From positions 30,499 to 94,498 of the forward strand of contig JTDE01001369.1 of the NCBI GenBank assembly GCA_014338405.1: a stretch of 64,000 bases of DNA, given 5' to 3'. Positions 40,601 through 47,739 of this stretch are shown piece after piece. This DNA is from Paragonimus skrjabini miyazakii (taxonomy: Eukaryota; Platyhelminthes; Trematoda; Plagiorchiida; Troglotrematidae). Position 1 is the stretch's first letter. Each line of letters begins with the position of its first letter. Below the pieces are notes generated by a model that was not told the origin of the DNA, ran no database searches, and was given only the letters and a program-made list of their open reading frames with translations. The position numbers were made by a program, and so were the translations under genes.

Positions 40601-43600
40601 TTACTTGGCATGGTAATGTATAAAAGTCAGCGGTGTGGCCACATCAACACTATTGTTAATTCTTTCGGTTAAGCATATTCTCCAGTGTTTCCTGTAGACT
40701 TCTTCCTCTCGGCTATTCTTCAACACTGTTATGATGTGTGGCTGCTCGAGCCACAGCTCCAACTGGTCAACTAATGGCCGTTTGCACGTGGCTTAACTAT
40801 ATATACCAGCGTCTTAACGCCGACCCATCTACTGAGTAGCCAGCCCATTGGTACTAATGCCAGAGTTAACGAATATTCACTCTAAATGCTTTTATTTTGA
40901 AGCTTGTAAAACTTCACTTCCATAAGTGTCTAAACTATAGAGTTTAGTTACTTCTTCTGATACAATGAGGCCAATGTTGCTTTTAAACCTGATTCGAATC
41001 GCTATACCAATCCACACGCCACAATTCGGTGAATCTATTTAACCAATAAAACGGTCAGCAGGATCGCGCGAGGCGCTTCAACAGTCGCTTGCCTTTTTGG
41101 GAATAATTCGGACTGGGAGCATAACATGGGCGCACCAGGCATGCCGAACCGCCATATTATGACTTGAATTTCGGATAAGCCTGATTTACGCTTTCCCACA
41201 GCGAAGGCATAAGTCTAGTACGTCCGTAGTCTGGACAGTTTTTCAAAAATGCACGCGGCTATCACTATGTCTTATGAGACTATTGGTTTTAGTTCCTCCG
41301 TCTGGAGTGCGCCTGCAGAGACTGGACCCATAATGCGCCTGGACACATGCGGACGTCATGTTTCTCCAGTCTGAGATGCACCCGACCATCTGTTGCTCGC
41401 TGTTTGTATTCCATGCAGCAATAGTAACTTGCGTGTCCGACCCATATGCGCCTACACGGCTCAAGTTACAGATGTCGGTGGTATAAGTAAAATGTCAGCA
41501 ACCGTCAGGCAGTATGTGAACTATAGATTTTGCTTGACAAACAATGAGGTAGAAAATAGAAAAGGATGCATACTGAAAAACAAAATGCATGCAGTAAATG
41601 AATAGTGGTATGCTTCTGAGCGTTCTAAGCTCAGAACTTTTCACAGGAACCGAAGAAGCACGTGAGCTTCATAGGCACAGTCATTCAGGAGGCAACGGGT
41701 GGAGTGAGAGTTTAAATTCAGTTGATCAGCTGGTCATTACCGAAAACTAGAGCAACGTGTGGGACTATCAACAGGACAGGAAGAAGGATTACAGGGTCAA
41801 CATGATAGTGTGTTCTATTAGCATTTGCTCAAAACTTAGCGCACTGAGCGTTACTAAAAATCACAAATCGGCGCCTCAAATTTGCACCGAAGCCCTTCAG
41901 TAGAAGAGGTCTACAATAAGCATACAGTAATTACATAGTATAGAAGAAAAAAGCGTAGCAGTATTACTATTAATGAAGTCGTCAAGATGTATGTTGCAAA
42001 AATGAGCTTTCATGCTACTCACAAGACCATAATGGAAAGTCTTCGCTATGTGGCGACATACGGTATTGGAAACGTTACAGGAAGTACAGTTGATTTAGAA
42101 GAGGTCCATAATGACTTCAATCAAAGAGTTGAAGAAAAAGTAACCAAAAGTTGAATATGAAATAGGTAATAACAAAAACGCAGTCAATCTATTGATAAGA
42201 GGGAGGAGTCAAACATGTGAATACTGCTGTAGGGTTAGTATGATGTTATCGGTGCAAAGAAACAACCTGTGTGCATTGCTGCCCGCAATCAGTAAAAAAG
42301 ATGCGTGTCGCGCAATGCCCTTGGTGTGAAACACTAGTGTATATGAGTACTTTGCCACAAATAAATTGATTCTTACAATCAGTTATCTGTAGTGACCCGT
42401 TAATCGGTGTTCAACTAGTTGTCAGCGTTTATGGGAAGTATACGTCGTAGTCCCTTGGACAGACAGTAATAATGCGTACATTGCGGGGATCTCAGCATGT
42501 CCAAATTGCAGCCTATTTTACGCTGCTCCAAACTTATTTTCAAAAGAGAAAGTTTATTTTGCTTCACCCATAGATAGCTGATCAAAGTTCGACAGTACTT
42601 CCACAGTAGCTGCTAACGTTTTATTTTTCCAATCGCGGAAGATGTACATAGTCTGTCAAGACGAGGTGGGTACTCCCGTGACTTACATATGAGAACAGCG
42701 AGTGGTAATTGTTACGACCCTCCTGAATGAAAAAGACAAGGACGAATACGATTATCACAAGCAGTATCACGATGAAGGCCGGAACGCATGACACCATAAT
42801 GTGCCGCGAAAACCAACAGCGAAATTATCTAAACACAAGTGTCACAACTTAGGACCCTCACCATGTATGGAAAAAGACGGCTCCTGAACGAATTTTATAC
42901 GTTGTTCAGTCCCAAAGCTAAACACGGGTGAACAGCTGCTTTATTTATGGTTTTGGAGTGAACTTGTGGACTTCCCGACAGGATGCGAAGGATTGGATGA
43001 TGAAGTAAGAGACATCACAAGACTAGACGTTTCTAAATTAGTTGAGTAAAAGTTTTGGAACGCCAAGTACGGACCCGGTTCGATTAGGGGATTACTGGGA
43101 AGCTTTGGGAATAGTTTGTTTTATGGATGGGATAAACGAGGGTGCCGTAGAAGACTGACACTTGAAAGCGACTGATACGTTGGAGGAAACTGAAGTACAG
43201 AAGTTATTCTGAGATGTATATATCTCGTCTGTCGAAGAGAATGTAATGCAAACACCAAGTGGCACCAGAGGTTATGGAACTTTGAAGAATGTTTGCTGAA
43301 AACTTTCGGACAGGTTGTCATCGTTTTCCACAGCTGTGATTCTAGCAAATGAGTAGCATAAATCCGACGTACGTCCAAACAAATTATCCTGATAATCAGC
43401 CTTTTACAAATAAACCAGAAGCATCCACCGATCGCTCTTCTGACTGGCTGGCGCTAGTCGGCCCAAGTTCTCTTCTTAATGAAGTGTACCCGAGTTGTGA
43501 TTAGCTGCGCGTTCTTAAATTAGGAAACCGTTCCAATTTCAATACAACAGGAAAAGATGAGTGAATTGGACGATCACCATTCGCATGGTGGTCGCTGAGG

Positions 43601-46600
43601 ACGTCGGTAAATCCGTCGATCTGGGCGTCGTTGCTTAAGTGTTTATTTCCCCATCGCCTAACCAGGATTGTAAAGGCGGCGTCTTTCCGATGTCCTCCGT
43701 AAACGTTTTGGATGTTTTGTAGTCTTCATAGCTGATGGTTGCGAATGCAGTTGTGCTGTCGCTTTCCTTAGGGTCGAAAGGTCTTCCATGTTATTGGGAA
43801 CTTGTCAGCTCATAGTGTTTATAGACAACGTCTTAGCCTGTTCCCGTCAGCCACGGTTATTAAGTCCGTCATTGTGCATAGTTCAAATACCCAACCGGTA
43901 GATGGAAGGCCACATTTCCATCCTTATAGCGGCCAGCAAAGGCTGTCTGGTTGCAACAACCTTGTTTGTGTATGAGGATTCGCTGGCTAATGTGCTCTGG
44001 TCATCGTGAGGTCTTTGTGAATGCGCATGAGTAGATGCATGTCAGCGTGAATGATAAGCGGAGTACAAAGGGAAAAAACCGCTTGTTACAAGACTGTATT
44101 ACAGACTCCCATTGTACATGTACCGTGGATTACGAACATTCATGATACTTGGAAGTGGGACATGATGACGTTGTTTTCATAATAATGGTAGCAACAGAGT
44201 AGTAGTAATCGTAGGTGGTTGATCGCTGTTCGGGATGTTATGTTGGCAGTTGAATCAGTGTGGGTTCGTGGGTCGGCTTTCGCTGCTCACGAGTTATAAA
44301 AATGGGTCATGGTGGGGTGGTTGTTTTATTAAGCATAGAACCACAACCATTTGTAATGGATGATGTGGGAAACATTGCTTGTACAGGTAGTTGATTACTG
44401 TAATAATCATGATGGGACGCAAATACAGAATGAAGAGAGTTATGATGCTGACGGCCGTGTCAGGAGGAGCTCGTCGGCTGAATTTTTACTTACAAACTTC
44501 GCAACATTGGGTGAGCTGATTGCCGTTATGATGATAACAGTTTCATAATACGCTGATGGGGTCTGAAGGAGGTTGGGCCGTATAGGCAGCTTAATGCTGT
44601 GAAGAAAATATGGCGTCGTCAGAAGCACGTCGTGTAGTGTTTGTGATGGGTATACATGCAAGTAGTCGGTACATGTATAGGTTCGCTCTTACAATTAATA
44701 CAGGATGGTGTGTGCAGCACAGAGTGAACACCATACCACCATAAAAAATTCACTTTAAGAAATATTGTCTTGACAAATCTATATCCGGACGTCATTTGTA
44801 CCATGTACACCGCAGCAATTACTTTTCACTCCACACTTCATCTCCTTTATGAGATAGATGTAACGTTTTGTCGTTTCCAAGAAAAAAAGCTAATTTCGAG
44901 AACAGTGTCTGACGGACAACCTATCGTGATCAGTGCCTCGAATATCTGTCTAGCCAGTTTAGGATTTGCACTGCCAGATCATTTTATTAGAAAGTATGTT
45001 GTGTGTACTCTGCCGCAGTGAGTGAAAGTTGAAAGCTAACATAGTTTATGATTCCGATGCAATTCCGTATGCGTTTGTTGGGAAAGACCTTTGGAGCCCC
45101 TAAATGAACGTATTCGGGTGTCATATAACCTCAGTGACCTTAAAAAACCAGAGATCTGGTATTTTTGTCCATCGTCAGCGCGTTTGAGAAGCGCTGTCGG
45201 GTAATCGCTATAGTCTCCATAACCAGATAACGCCTTAGATCTAGCCGATTGTCACGTGTCAGAGCATAGAAACTGGCATCCAAATCGTCTGTTTGCGTGA
45301 ATCAGCTCCGATCACGTGAGCTATTGCAAGTGTGATCACGAGCCAGCAACACTGTGATTGAACGCAGGCCCAGAAACGTAACTGCTGCGACACGTGAACT
45401 GTGCATAGGGCTGTTACCGCTGTTGTACCAGCTTTCAAGGGCTTTGGGCGTCAACAATTATGTACCCTGAACTCTGATTTTTGGCGGTGAATATTTTGGA
45501 CATGTATGTAAACTGTGGTGTTTAGCCATCCATACCGTGCGTTAACATAGGCTGCTGGGATGTCGATATTTGAGAAACTTCGACTTTAGGTATACTGTAA
45601 AACGCCTAAGATTGCGCAATCTTACAACCGTTCAGCAATTGGAAGTTTTCGTCTATAACGTTTAAGAAACCAGGTGCATAATTAACTTGATGGATACGGC
45701 TGAAGATTCTCCAAAGTTCATATGGTGTACGTGATGGAACAGCAAACCAACGACACATGAATTATGAAAAGACAGGTCATCATCTGATTTCTATTCAAAA
45801 CTACTTAGAGTGGGTGCAGGCTGAGATTCGATAGACTGCCCTGCCACACGCAAATGTCTCCTTTCAAATTTACTAGAACACATCTACTCAACTATTCAGA
45901 ACACTGTATGTTTGAATTCTAATTGACCTGTGTACCGTTAGCGTGAGTCACTAAACTCGTCCACTCACTCTCAGGATAACGTTACTTTAATATGCCAGTT
46001 TCACCTATCTGGCACAAATCACGATTCAGTCACACATCGTCCTGACCTGTTGGGTTGACATGCATTGTTTTTGAGCCACGGTGTTTGTGGGAAAATTCGT
46101 GTAAAATGAGAGTTTAGATAACATCGAAAATGAAGATGAACAGTTAATAAATATGCCACGACATTGGGAAGCTAGATTGTTATCCCAGAGAGACCCACGC
46201 TGAATACCAGTTCAAGCTCGACTGTGAAAAATCTTTTCATAGACTGAACTTGAACCAGTGACAAGAACAGAATGCTCACATGTGACAAGTACTCTACAAG
46301 ATGAGCTGTGGAGCCACAACACTAAATCATAAATATCATATCTGAAATCAGTTATCTACACATTTCAACGTGTATTACGGAAACCACCAAATGATACACG
46401 ATAGTCATTGCAACAACAGAATGTTTCAAGCGGTTGATGCCAAAATATTTCAAAGGCAACTCCGAGCATGAAAACGATGTTACTGATAAGTGGTTCTCGG
46501 AGTGACCACCTTGGTAAACAGGTATAGCACTCTGCCCCCGTAGTTGGTTAGAATCCAGCCGAAGCTCGGACTTTTTGCAAGCGGATCTCTTCTAAATTAT

Positions 46601-47017
46601 GAAATCTGTCAAACTACTTACTACTGAGTAAAGGCGCTTATGGTCTCTGAAACTCGGTTTGTCCGTTTGACATGATATACACATTCATATATGTTACTTT
46701 TAATCATCAACAGCGTAAGGTATTATGAACCAGGGCAGTGATCTGTCTAGTTCAGTGGTAACAAAAAACACTTTCGAACTTACCCTGGTTCTGCGTAACC
46801 GGAACACAGTGATTCCCAGTAAAAAGCATATGGTAATGCAGAAACTTTGTATTGCCAATGGGATCGCGCGTAATGAAGTCAGATCAAGTTGTGCTCGACA
46901 CGTACGATCCACACCACATCGGCCACAACCGAGAGGGCATGCGCGACAACGGAATCTAGGTTGTGAGTCGCCCGAAACCAGCTGCAGTTGTGCATGCATA
47001 TATGGAGCTGGATATCC
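7143..47017 (-). CDS. GPR158-like: GPR158/GPR179-like class C orphan GPCR, nine joined exons (5' end incomplete)
   Basis: Multi-exon gene, spliced as the complement of 46784-47017, 40002-40070, 37592-37701, 33114-33469, 25641-25779, 24096-24201, 23075-23257, 22883-22989 and 7143-7605. The exons total 1767 nt: 588 codons plus TGA. Every junction has AG/GT borders and matching phases (0,0,2,1,2,0,0,2). In order the product has a CxxCxxxCxxCxxxxxC juxtamembrane motif, TM1 to TM7, a basic helical segment resembling the RGS7/Gbeta5-binding helix of GPR158, and a Ser/Gln/Pro-rich tail. The family acts at the plasma membrane. Vertebrate GPR158 is a metabotropic glycine receptor that scaffolds RGS7-Gbeta5; whether this protein senses glycine is not shown. 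The paired extracellular cysteines (end of TM2/start of TM3, and loop 2) are present. The Cache-domain ectodomain, signal peptide and start codon are missing from this model and should lie above 47017. Family assignment is from remembered alignment, not a search. Confidence 0.9.
7735..7990 (+). repeat. dispersed repeat, copy 1 of 2
   Basis: About 250 bp similar in order to 21893-22115: both run GGCAACC/GACAACC, CCCATTAG/CCCACTAG, GGATGTGA/AGATGTGA, AGCCTG/GGCCTG, AAGGTCAA, GATTATGACGTAGACCCACT / GATTGTGACGCAGAACCACT, and AAGTTTGGCAAGATC / AAGTTTGATAAGATC. Non-coding; possibly the tail of a non-LTR element. Confidence 0.5.
11357..11371. repeat. (AG)7 microsatellite
   Basis: Short pure AG run. 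Confidence 0.9.
12350..13037 (-). pseudogene. gypsy integrase core and C-terminal remnant (3' part, after the RTE insertion)
   Basis: Continues from the zinc-binding domain and holds GPIQTDLNGNRCIVIMIGHF, TQWVEAIFMAAQTSG, ADAFISTVVAHIGVP and VIKDRGP. These are the core motifs around the catalytic aspartates of a retroviral-type integrase. The C-terminal part is recognisable as TAAQRRSKQNYDMRQNKREL at about 12.36-12.42 kb. Stops and frame changes throughout show it is inactive. Confidence 0.75.
13028..13037 (+). repeat. RTE target-site duplication, copy 1
   Basis: ATGAAATCGG, identical to 16913-16922. It flanks the 3' (TGA)5 end of the RTE; the bases just outside the two copies differ, so the duplication is exactly 10 bp. 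Confidence 0.9.
13500..15540 (-). pseudogene. RTE reverse transcriptase (broken)
   Basis: The linker and reverse transcriptase follow the endonuclease. Motifs in order are CISALNRNKSGGLDDLVP, FRPGRRCIDHI, IGVFLDYKGAFDSVDR, SGVRQGCPLSSFLFNF, the catalytic LDYADD box, and the C-terminal VFDHRCLRSIARIGWHQRLS and LHRLRWLGHALRMP. An in-frame TAG lies near 14.71 kb, a frameshift near 14.31 kb and a stop near 13.61 kb. Confidence 0.88.
15456..16302 (-). pseudogene. RTE endonuclease domain (broken)
   Basis: Apurinic-type (EEP) endonuclease. It begins IGTFNVRTLKQIGQQ. Motifs seen are GQAGVGIVLS, AGDMNAQVG and the DSDHALV box that holds the catalytic SDH. Breaks are a stop near 16.18 kb, a frame change near 15.95 kb and an in-frame stop near 15.62 kb. 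Confidence 0.8.
16913..16922 (+). repeat. RTE target-site duplication, copy 2
   Basis: ATGAAATCGG beside the 5' end of the RTE, identical to 13028-13037. Confidence 0.9.
16923..17068 (-). pseudogene. gypsy integrase zinc-binding domain (5' part, before the RTE insertion)
   Basis: VRVAHLGVHMGRESVFDLLR, then IIWPTILKDVADF, gives the two histidines and the WPxxxxDV segment of an HHCC integrase domain. The frame is cut by the RTE at DVADF. The sequence resumes at 13037 as DFIRPCPDR, supplying the next cysteine after one copy of the 10-bp duplication is removed. Confidence 0.8.
17070..18290 (-). pseudogene. gypsy pol remnant: protease, reverse transcriptase, RNase H
   Basis: The protease tail is readable at 18057-18275 (VKKTIIGADLL). 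In the reverse transcriptase, TDLRSGYWHLPVAWEDRAKI and FLRMPFGLCN lie at about 17.53-17.64 kb, both hallmark Ty3/gypsy palm motifs. RNase H follows near 17.44-17.47 kb (FHVEMDHKTLIWL), and NNEVPDALSRP, the usual end of that domain, lies at about 17.3 kb. Premature stops occur in each domain (for example after AFCVN). Confidence 0.75.
18300..19117 (-). pseudogene. gypsy gag remnant
   Basis: Starts at an ATG (19115-19117) 41 bases beyond the primer-binding site, with a premature stop within ten codons. Further on a gag-like stretch is readable: ERFIQSLPPELQ and RLVGIAQCL, then a coiled, charged segment EGELIVVRELEEKVEQL. A cysteine/histidine patch near 18.46 kb may be a decayed zinc knuckle. 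Several frames must be combined to read it, so it is dead. Confidence 0.6.
19158..19170 (-). other. candidate primer-binding site of the gypsy element
   Basis: TGGTGCCATACCC on the minus strand begins one base after the LTR end. It starts with TGG, as expected for pairing with a tRNA 3'-CCA end. Which tRNA is not determined. Confidence 0.5.
19172..19625 (-). repeat. 5' LTR of the Ty3/gypsy element
   Basis: Minus-strand LTR of about 450 bp. Its right part contains a TATA-like TTATAAATGCGAG, and it ends ...CTACA next to the primer-binding site. The same sequence blocks recur in related copies at about 2860-3193, 5110-5631 and 37030-37349, which supports the right boundary. The left boundary (TG near 19625) is approximate. 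Confidence 0.65.
20451..20606. repeat. long palindrome (about 68-bp arms)
   Basis: The left arm (20451-20518) and right arm (20540-20606) are imperfect inverted copies with a 21-base loop. Paired blocks include GCTGTTTCGACCTAGCTGGG with its complement, ACCACCAG/CTGGTGGT, and GGTTGTTCCCA/TGGGACCAACC. A partial relative, CTTCGCTGGTGGTCACCGGG, is at 57580-57601. Looks like a small hairpin-forming dispersed element inside the last GPCR intron. No coding content. Confidence 0.75.
21893..22115 (+). repeat. dispersed repeat, copy 2 of 2
   Basis: Partner of 7735-7990 in the same orientation, with several short indels. Both copies lie inside the 15.3 kb last intron of the GPCR gene. Confidence 0.5.
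22765..22783. repeat. (TA)n microsatellite
   Basis: Pure TA run about 100 bases from the donor (22882) of the GPCR helix exon, inside its intron. Confidence 0.9.
22883..22989 (-). CDS. GPCR exon: basic helix (RGS7/Gbeta5-binding equivalent)
   Basis: Exon of 107 nt, phase 0 in, phase 2 out. The peptide RELKRLYTQIEMYKTKAMRK, followed by DNPHISKRRGGRKQR, parallels the human ELKKLYAQLEIYKRKKM...NNPHLQKKR stretch. That stretch is the cytoplasmic helix bound by the RGS7-Gbeta5 complex. Acceptor ctttttcatcag, donor CGCAG|gtaagt. The following intron is 15.3 kb. Confidence 0.9.
23075..23257 (-). CDS. GPCR exon: proximal C-terminal linker
   Basis: Exon of 183 nt (61 codons), phase 0 in and out. The first half is rich in Ser, Thr, Ala, Pro and Arg. 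The second half ends NLADMDPEVIR, equivalent to the DPEDIR segment that begins the coiled-coil helix in human GPR158. Acceptor tttcatag, donor CGG|gtaagt. Only an 85-bp intron separates it from the next exon. Confidence 0.88.
23618..23745 (+). repeat. tRNA-like SINE, family B
   Basis: The head reads as a decayed tRNA: GGCTTCG acceptor-like strand, A box TCAGCTGGTAGAGC, T arm GCTGGTTCGAATCCAGC (a perfect 5-bp stem), then CGAAATC. The anticodon arm does not fold properly, so it is not called as a working tRNA. The shared 3' region CTTTTCTAAAT links it to 46490-46610; a fragment is at 31040-31090. Lies in the GPCR intron 23258-24095. Confidence 0.6.
24096..24201 (-). CDS. GPCR exon: TM7
   Basis: Exon of 106 nt: one base completes Arg, then 35 codons. 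It starts HLIWYSVHPDYVFLLYFARS and continues HITVTVNMILIFGPK. The FA(R/H)(S/T)HxTVTV motif of TM7 in GPR158/GPR179 is clear and is the strongest single family signature here. Acceptor ctttcccaaag, donor AAG|gtgagt. Confidence 0.92.
25571..25632. repeat. (GACA)n-like simple repeat
   Basis: Degenerate CAGACAGACAGG units just outside the donor of the TM5-TM6 exon, in the GPCR intron 24202-25640. Confidence 0.7.
25641..25779 (-). CDS. GPCR exon: TM5, intracellular loop 3, TM6
   Basis: Exon of 139 nt, entering with CC to complete Ala and leaving with CG of an Arg codon. It encodes AEFIILAVSIHYCRLVRTAP, then SEYNETRYISIALIIELTGS and GILNVV. This matches the AEF...YAVRTVPSAFHEPRYM stretch of human GPR158 nearly residue for residue in layout, including the short loop 3. 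Acceptor aattttttcag, donor CCG|gtaact. Confidence 0.9.
26455..26654 (+). CDS. candidate exon of an unidentified plus-strand gene
   Basis: A 200-nt open interval between acceptor gttcggttacag and donor AATAAG|gtgaag, phase 1 in, phase 0 out, 66 codons. It includes KWKFLVAIQAHVPSGVTNAL and later RYPDIDHMDHKTEALTSPTN. The composition is protein-like but I do not recognise it. Lies in the GPCR intron 25780-33113 on the opposite strand. Its phase does not fit the next candidate at 26902. Confidence 0.28.
26902..27011 (+). CDS. candidate exon of an unidentified plus-strand gene
   Basis: A 110-nt interval with an excellent acceptor (cccacttcctgtttcag) and donor (ATACG|gtgagt), phase 2 in, phase 1 out, 36 codons. 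It reads YDSHRDKQLYGRGFKRAVHG, then ESQVAFIDRGICQRRY. Protein-like, not recognised. No in-phase downstream exon found. Confidence 0.32.
27130..27465 (-). repeat. probable dispersed repeat that reads as a peptide
   Basis: The minus strand reads open for most of its length (AEGQIHWIARIVEVFMTHDW, then RRVGGEF, CGGLNPYLSKPKD in another frame). It has the look of a common repeat-derived pseudo-peptide rather than a gene. No splice structure or domain recognised. Confidence 0.3.
28072..28108. repeat. (TA)n microsatellite, interrupted
   Basis: Two TA runs separated by AATATT; locally self-complementary. Confidence 0.9.
28884..29158 (-). repeat. tRNA-derived SINE, family A, full-length copy
   Basis: On the minus strand: a head with CATTACTCACAA, then the A-box-like TGGCGCAGTGGTGAACACG, then the B-box GGTTCAAGCCC, then a conserved 3' end CAATTGTGGGTGATGTTCA. 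Other copies: 29159-29286, 35680-35951, 57052-57235, with tail fragments at 21843-21885 and 59437-59470. Lies in the GPCR intron at 25780-33113. Confidence 0.75.
29159..29286 (+). repeat. SINE family A, 5'-truncated copy forming an inverted repeat with its neighbour
   Basis: Directly abuts the head of the preceding copy in opposite orientation. Its 128 bp are the reverse complement of 28884-29011 with six mismatches by eye, giving a stem of about 128 bp around a 147-base spacer. Confidence 0.85.
29775..29926 (+). repeat. two diverged tandem units of about 58 bp
   Basis: GTGCCACTTCACCC...ACGTGCGTTCTCAACCTTG...CACCCCGCC is followed by ACGCACTTCGCCC...ACGAACGTTCTCAGTCTTG...CATCCCGCC. The layout and CTTTAAA further on suggest the promoter part of another LTR, but no coding element follows before the assembly gap. 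Confidence 0.4.
30227..30326. other. assembly gap (100 Ns)
   Basis: Exactly 100 Ns, the usual placeholder for a gap of unknown size. It falls in the GPCR intron 25780-33113, so no known coding sequence of that gene is lost. Confidence 0.98.
30327..33113. other. GPCR intron sequence after the gap
   Basis: AT-rich, with only the small family B SINE fragment at 31040-31090. Nothing else recognised. Confidence 0.5.
31040..31090 (+). repeat. tRNA-like SINE, family B, short fragment
   Basis: Contains TTTGTTTCTGCCACTGGTTC followed by GCATCCAGCCGA, matching the B-box region of the copy at 23618-23745. The A-box half is absent. Confidence 0.4.
33114..33469 (-). CDS. GPCR exon: intracellular loop 2, TM4, long extracellular loop 2
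   Basis: Exon of 356 nt: one base completes Arg, then 118 codons, then one base of the next Ala codon. It opens with VLSAFQSRKAHRVHVRD, equivalent to the human VLKVFLSRTAQRI segment. TM4 follows at about residues 24-41. Next comes an extracellular loop of roughly 65 residues, much longer than in vertebrate GPR158. The loop has two N-glycosylation sequons (NVS at about residue 78, NYS at about 84), and its cysteine lies in FDVCRAMSWD just before TM5. Acceptor tccattacag, donor TTGG|gtgagt. Confidence 0.9.
35680..35951 (+). repeat. SINE family A copy
   Basis: Plus-strand copy with CATTACTCACAATTAACTG, GGTCAATGGCACAGTGG and the tail ACAATTGTGGGTGGTGTTCA. More diverged than the pair at 29 kb. 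In the GPCR intron 33470-37591. Confidence 0.65.
37030..37349 (+). repeat. diverged solo LTR of the same family
   Basis: Has the family order ACAAAATCGG, GTAAACGCGAAGGC, GCGAATTGAACAA, TACTGAACGAATTTCCGCTACA. More diverged than the other copies. It lies in the intron between the loop-2 and TM3 exons of the GPCR gene. Confidence 0.5.
37592..37701 (-). CDS. GPCR exon: end of TM2 and TM3
   Basis: Exon of 110 nt, entering in phase 0 and leaving in phase 2 (the Arg codon AG|G is completed in the next exon). It encodes VVVMYFPASDITC, then LTIPWLRELGFSIMYGVLIV and KIY. The cysteine at about residue 13 matches the conserved TM3 cysteine that pairs with extracellular loop 2. The acceptor follows a long pyrimidine-rich tract and the donor is AG|gtaagt. 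Confidence 0.88.
40002..40070 (-). CDS. GPCR exon: TM2
   Basis: Exon of 69 nt (23 codons), phase 0 at both ends, acceptor cgtttctattcag and donor ATA|gtaagt. The peptide starts VIKAANWILLEILLLG and aligns with the 'IRASGLILLE' TM2 segment of GPR158 without a gap when joined directly to the TM1 exon. Its small size explains why no open-reading-frame scan would flag it. Confidence 0.88.
42687..42722 (-). CDS. possible alternative mini-exon in intracellular loop 1 of the GPCR
   Basis: A 36-nt interval (12 codons, EGRNNYHSLFSY), phase 0 at both ends. It is preceded by a strong pyrimidine tract ending tttttcattcag and followed by the donor TAT|gtaagt. It sits in the 6.7 kb intron between the TM1 and TM2 exons, and including it would lengthen loop 1 by 12 residues without a frameshift. 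The canonical family alignment does not need it. The pyrimidine tract itself reads as a hydrophobic peptide, but an in-frame TAA upstream with no intervening AG rules that out as an ordinary longer exon. Confidence 0.35.
46490..46610 (+). repeat. tRNA-like SINE, family B, diverged copy
   Basis: Contains CTTGGTAAACAGGTATAGC, GGTTAGAATCCAGCCGAAG and TCTTCTAAATT, in the same order as the copy at 23618-23745. Confidence 0.45.
46784..47017 (-). CDS. GPCR exon: cysteine motif and TM1
   Basis: Exon of 234 nt (78 codons), phase 0 at both ends, with acceptor attcatag and donor AGG|gtaagt. Residues 24-40 carry six cysteines, five of them spaced CxxCxxxCxxCxxxxxC, the same spacing as the segment just before TM1 in human GPR158. 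TM1 follows (from IPLAIQSFCITICFLLGITV) and ends in the basic loop RLRRTR. It is the most 5' exon I can place firmly. Its upstream partner should end in phase 0. Confidence 0.88.
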
Positions 47018-47367
47018 CTATGAATTAAAAAAAAAGTGAACATTAAGATATAGATGAGTTACAGTCGAACTTAGATAGCATCTCCTTCGTCCTTTTGTGC
47101 CTACGACATAAGGATTGTATTGAGGGTAGCAAAAACGAACGAATATCAGGCTCACTTTCGCGGTTGTAACCACACGTTGTAGAAATGATAACATGCACAT
47201 TAGCCTAAAAACTGAAACATACAAAGTAAAAATAGGGGTGTCAATTTAATATACGCAACTAACAAAATATGCAAAGGATGTTATCGGCTCAATTATCCTT
47301 TTCCTGGCGAGGTTTTCCTATCTTACGTTTAAGGTCCTCGTCACTTGAATAAATTACTTTCACATAC

Positions 47368-47406
47368 GGTAGAATTTGCACACGCGAAAACCGTTTTGCG
47401 GGAAGT
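47368..47406 (-). CDS. candidate ectodomain exon of the GPCR
   Basis: A 39-nt interval with acceptor ttatcacatag and donor TACC|gtatgt. In the frame set by 47694-47739 it reads YFPQNGFRVCKFY. It leaves in phase 1, whereas the exon starting at 47017 needs phase 0, so either a further exon lies between or this donor is not the one used. That mismatch keeps confidence low. Confidence 0.22.
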
Positions 47407-47693
47407 CTATGTGATAAGTAAAAGTGTTACCAGTAACGAGAATGTTTAATTGTCTTAAACTAACTCGCGATTACTTTCCATTGATGGTATACCTATTAAA
47501 AAGTTAGTGTTGACTCGCTACATCATCAGTAATCCTTTTTAAAGTCACTTTAGTAGACGATGTAAATTTCATTTATGCGACCAAATAAATCGTTATGCGG
47601 TTAAGGAAGCGAAAATCAGTTACCAGGTTATTTATCACTGGTCAACCGGACTGTTGTATTCACAGAGGAAATGAGCTGACTGGATAGCCTTAC

Positions 47694-47739
47694 ATTTTCC
47701 AGCAGTACACAAAGAACAGTACGTGAGGCTACAAATGTA
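47694..47739 (-). CDS. candidate EGF-like ectodomain exon of the GPCR
   Basis: A 46-nt interval with acceptor ttttcatttag and donor AAAT|gtaagg. It reads YICSLTYCSLCTAGK, entering in phase 0 and leaving in phase 1. Joined to 47368-47406 it gives CxxCxAGKYFP, similar to the Y-C-x-C-x-x-GFY EGF-like turn that precedes the juxtamembrane motif in this family. Short and unproven. Confidence 0.3.

Larger units (their letters stand above)
33470..46783. other. GPCR introns between the loop-2, TM3, TM2 and TM1 exons
   Basis: Introns of about 4.1, 2.3 and 6.7 kb around the small exons at 37592-37701 and 40002-40070. They contain a SINE A copy, a solo LTR and the mini-exon candidate at 42687-42722. Around 43.4-44.1 kb is a GC-richer stretch that may be repeat-derived but was not identified. 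Confidence 0.5.
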
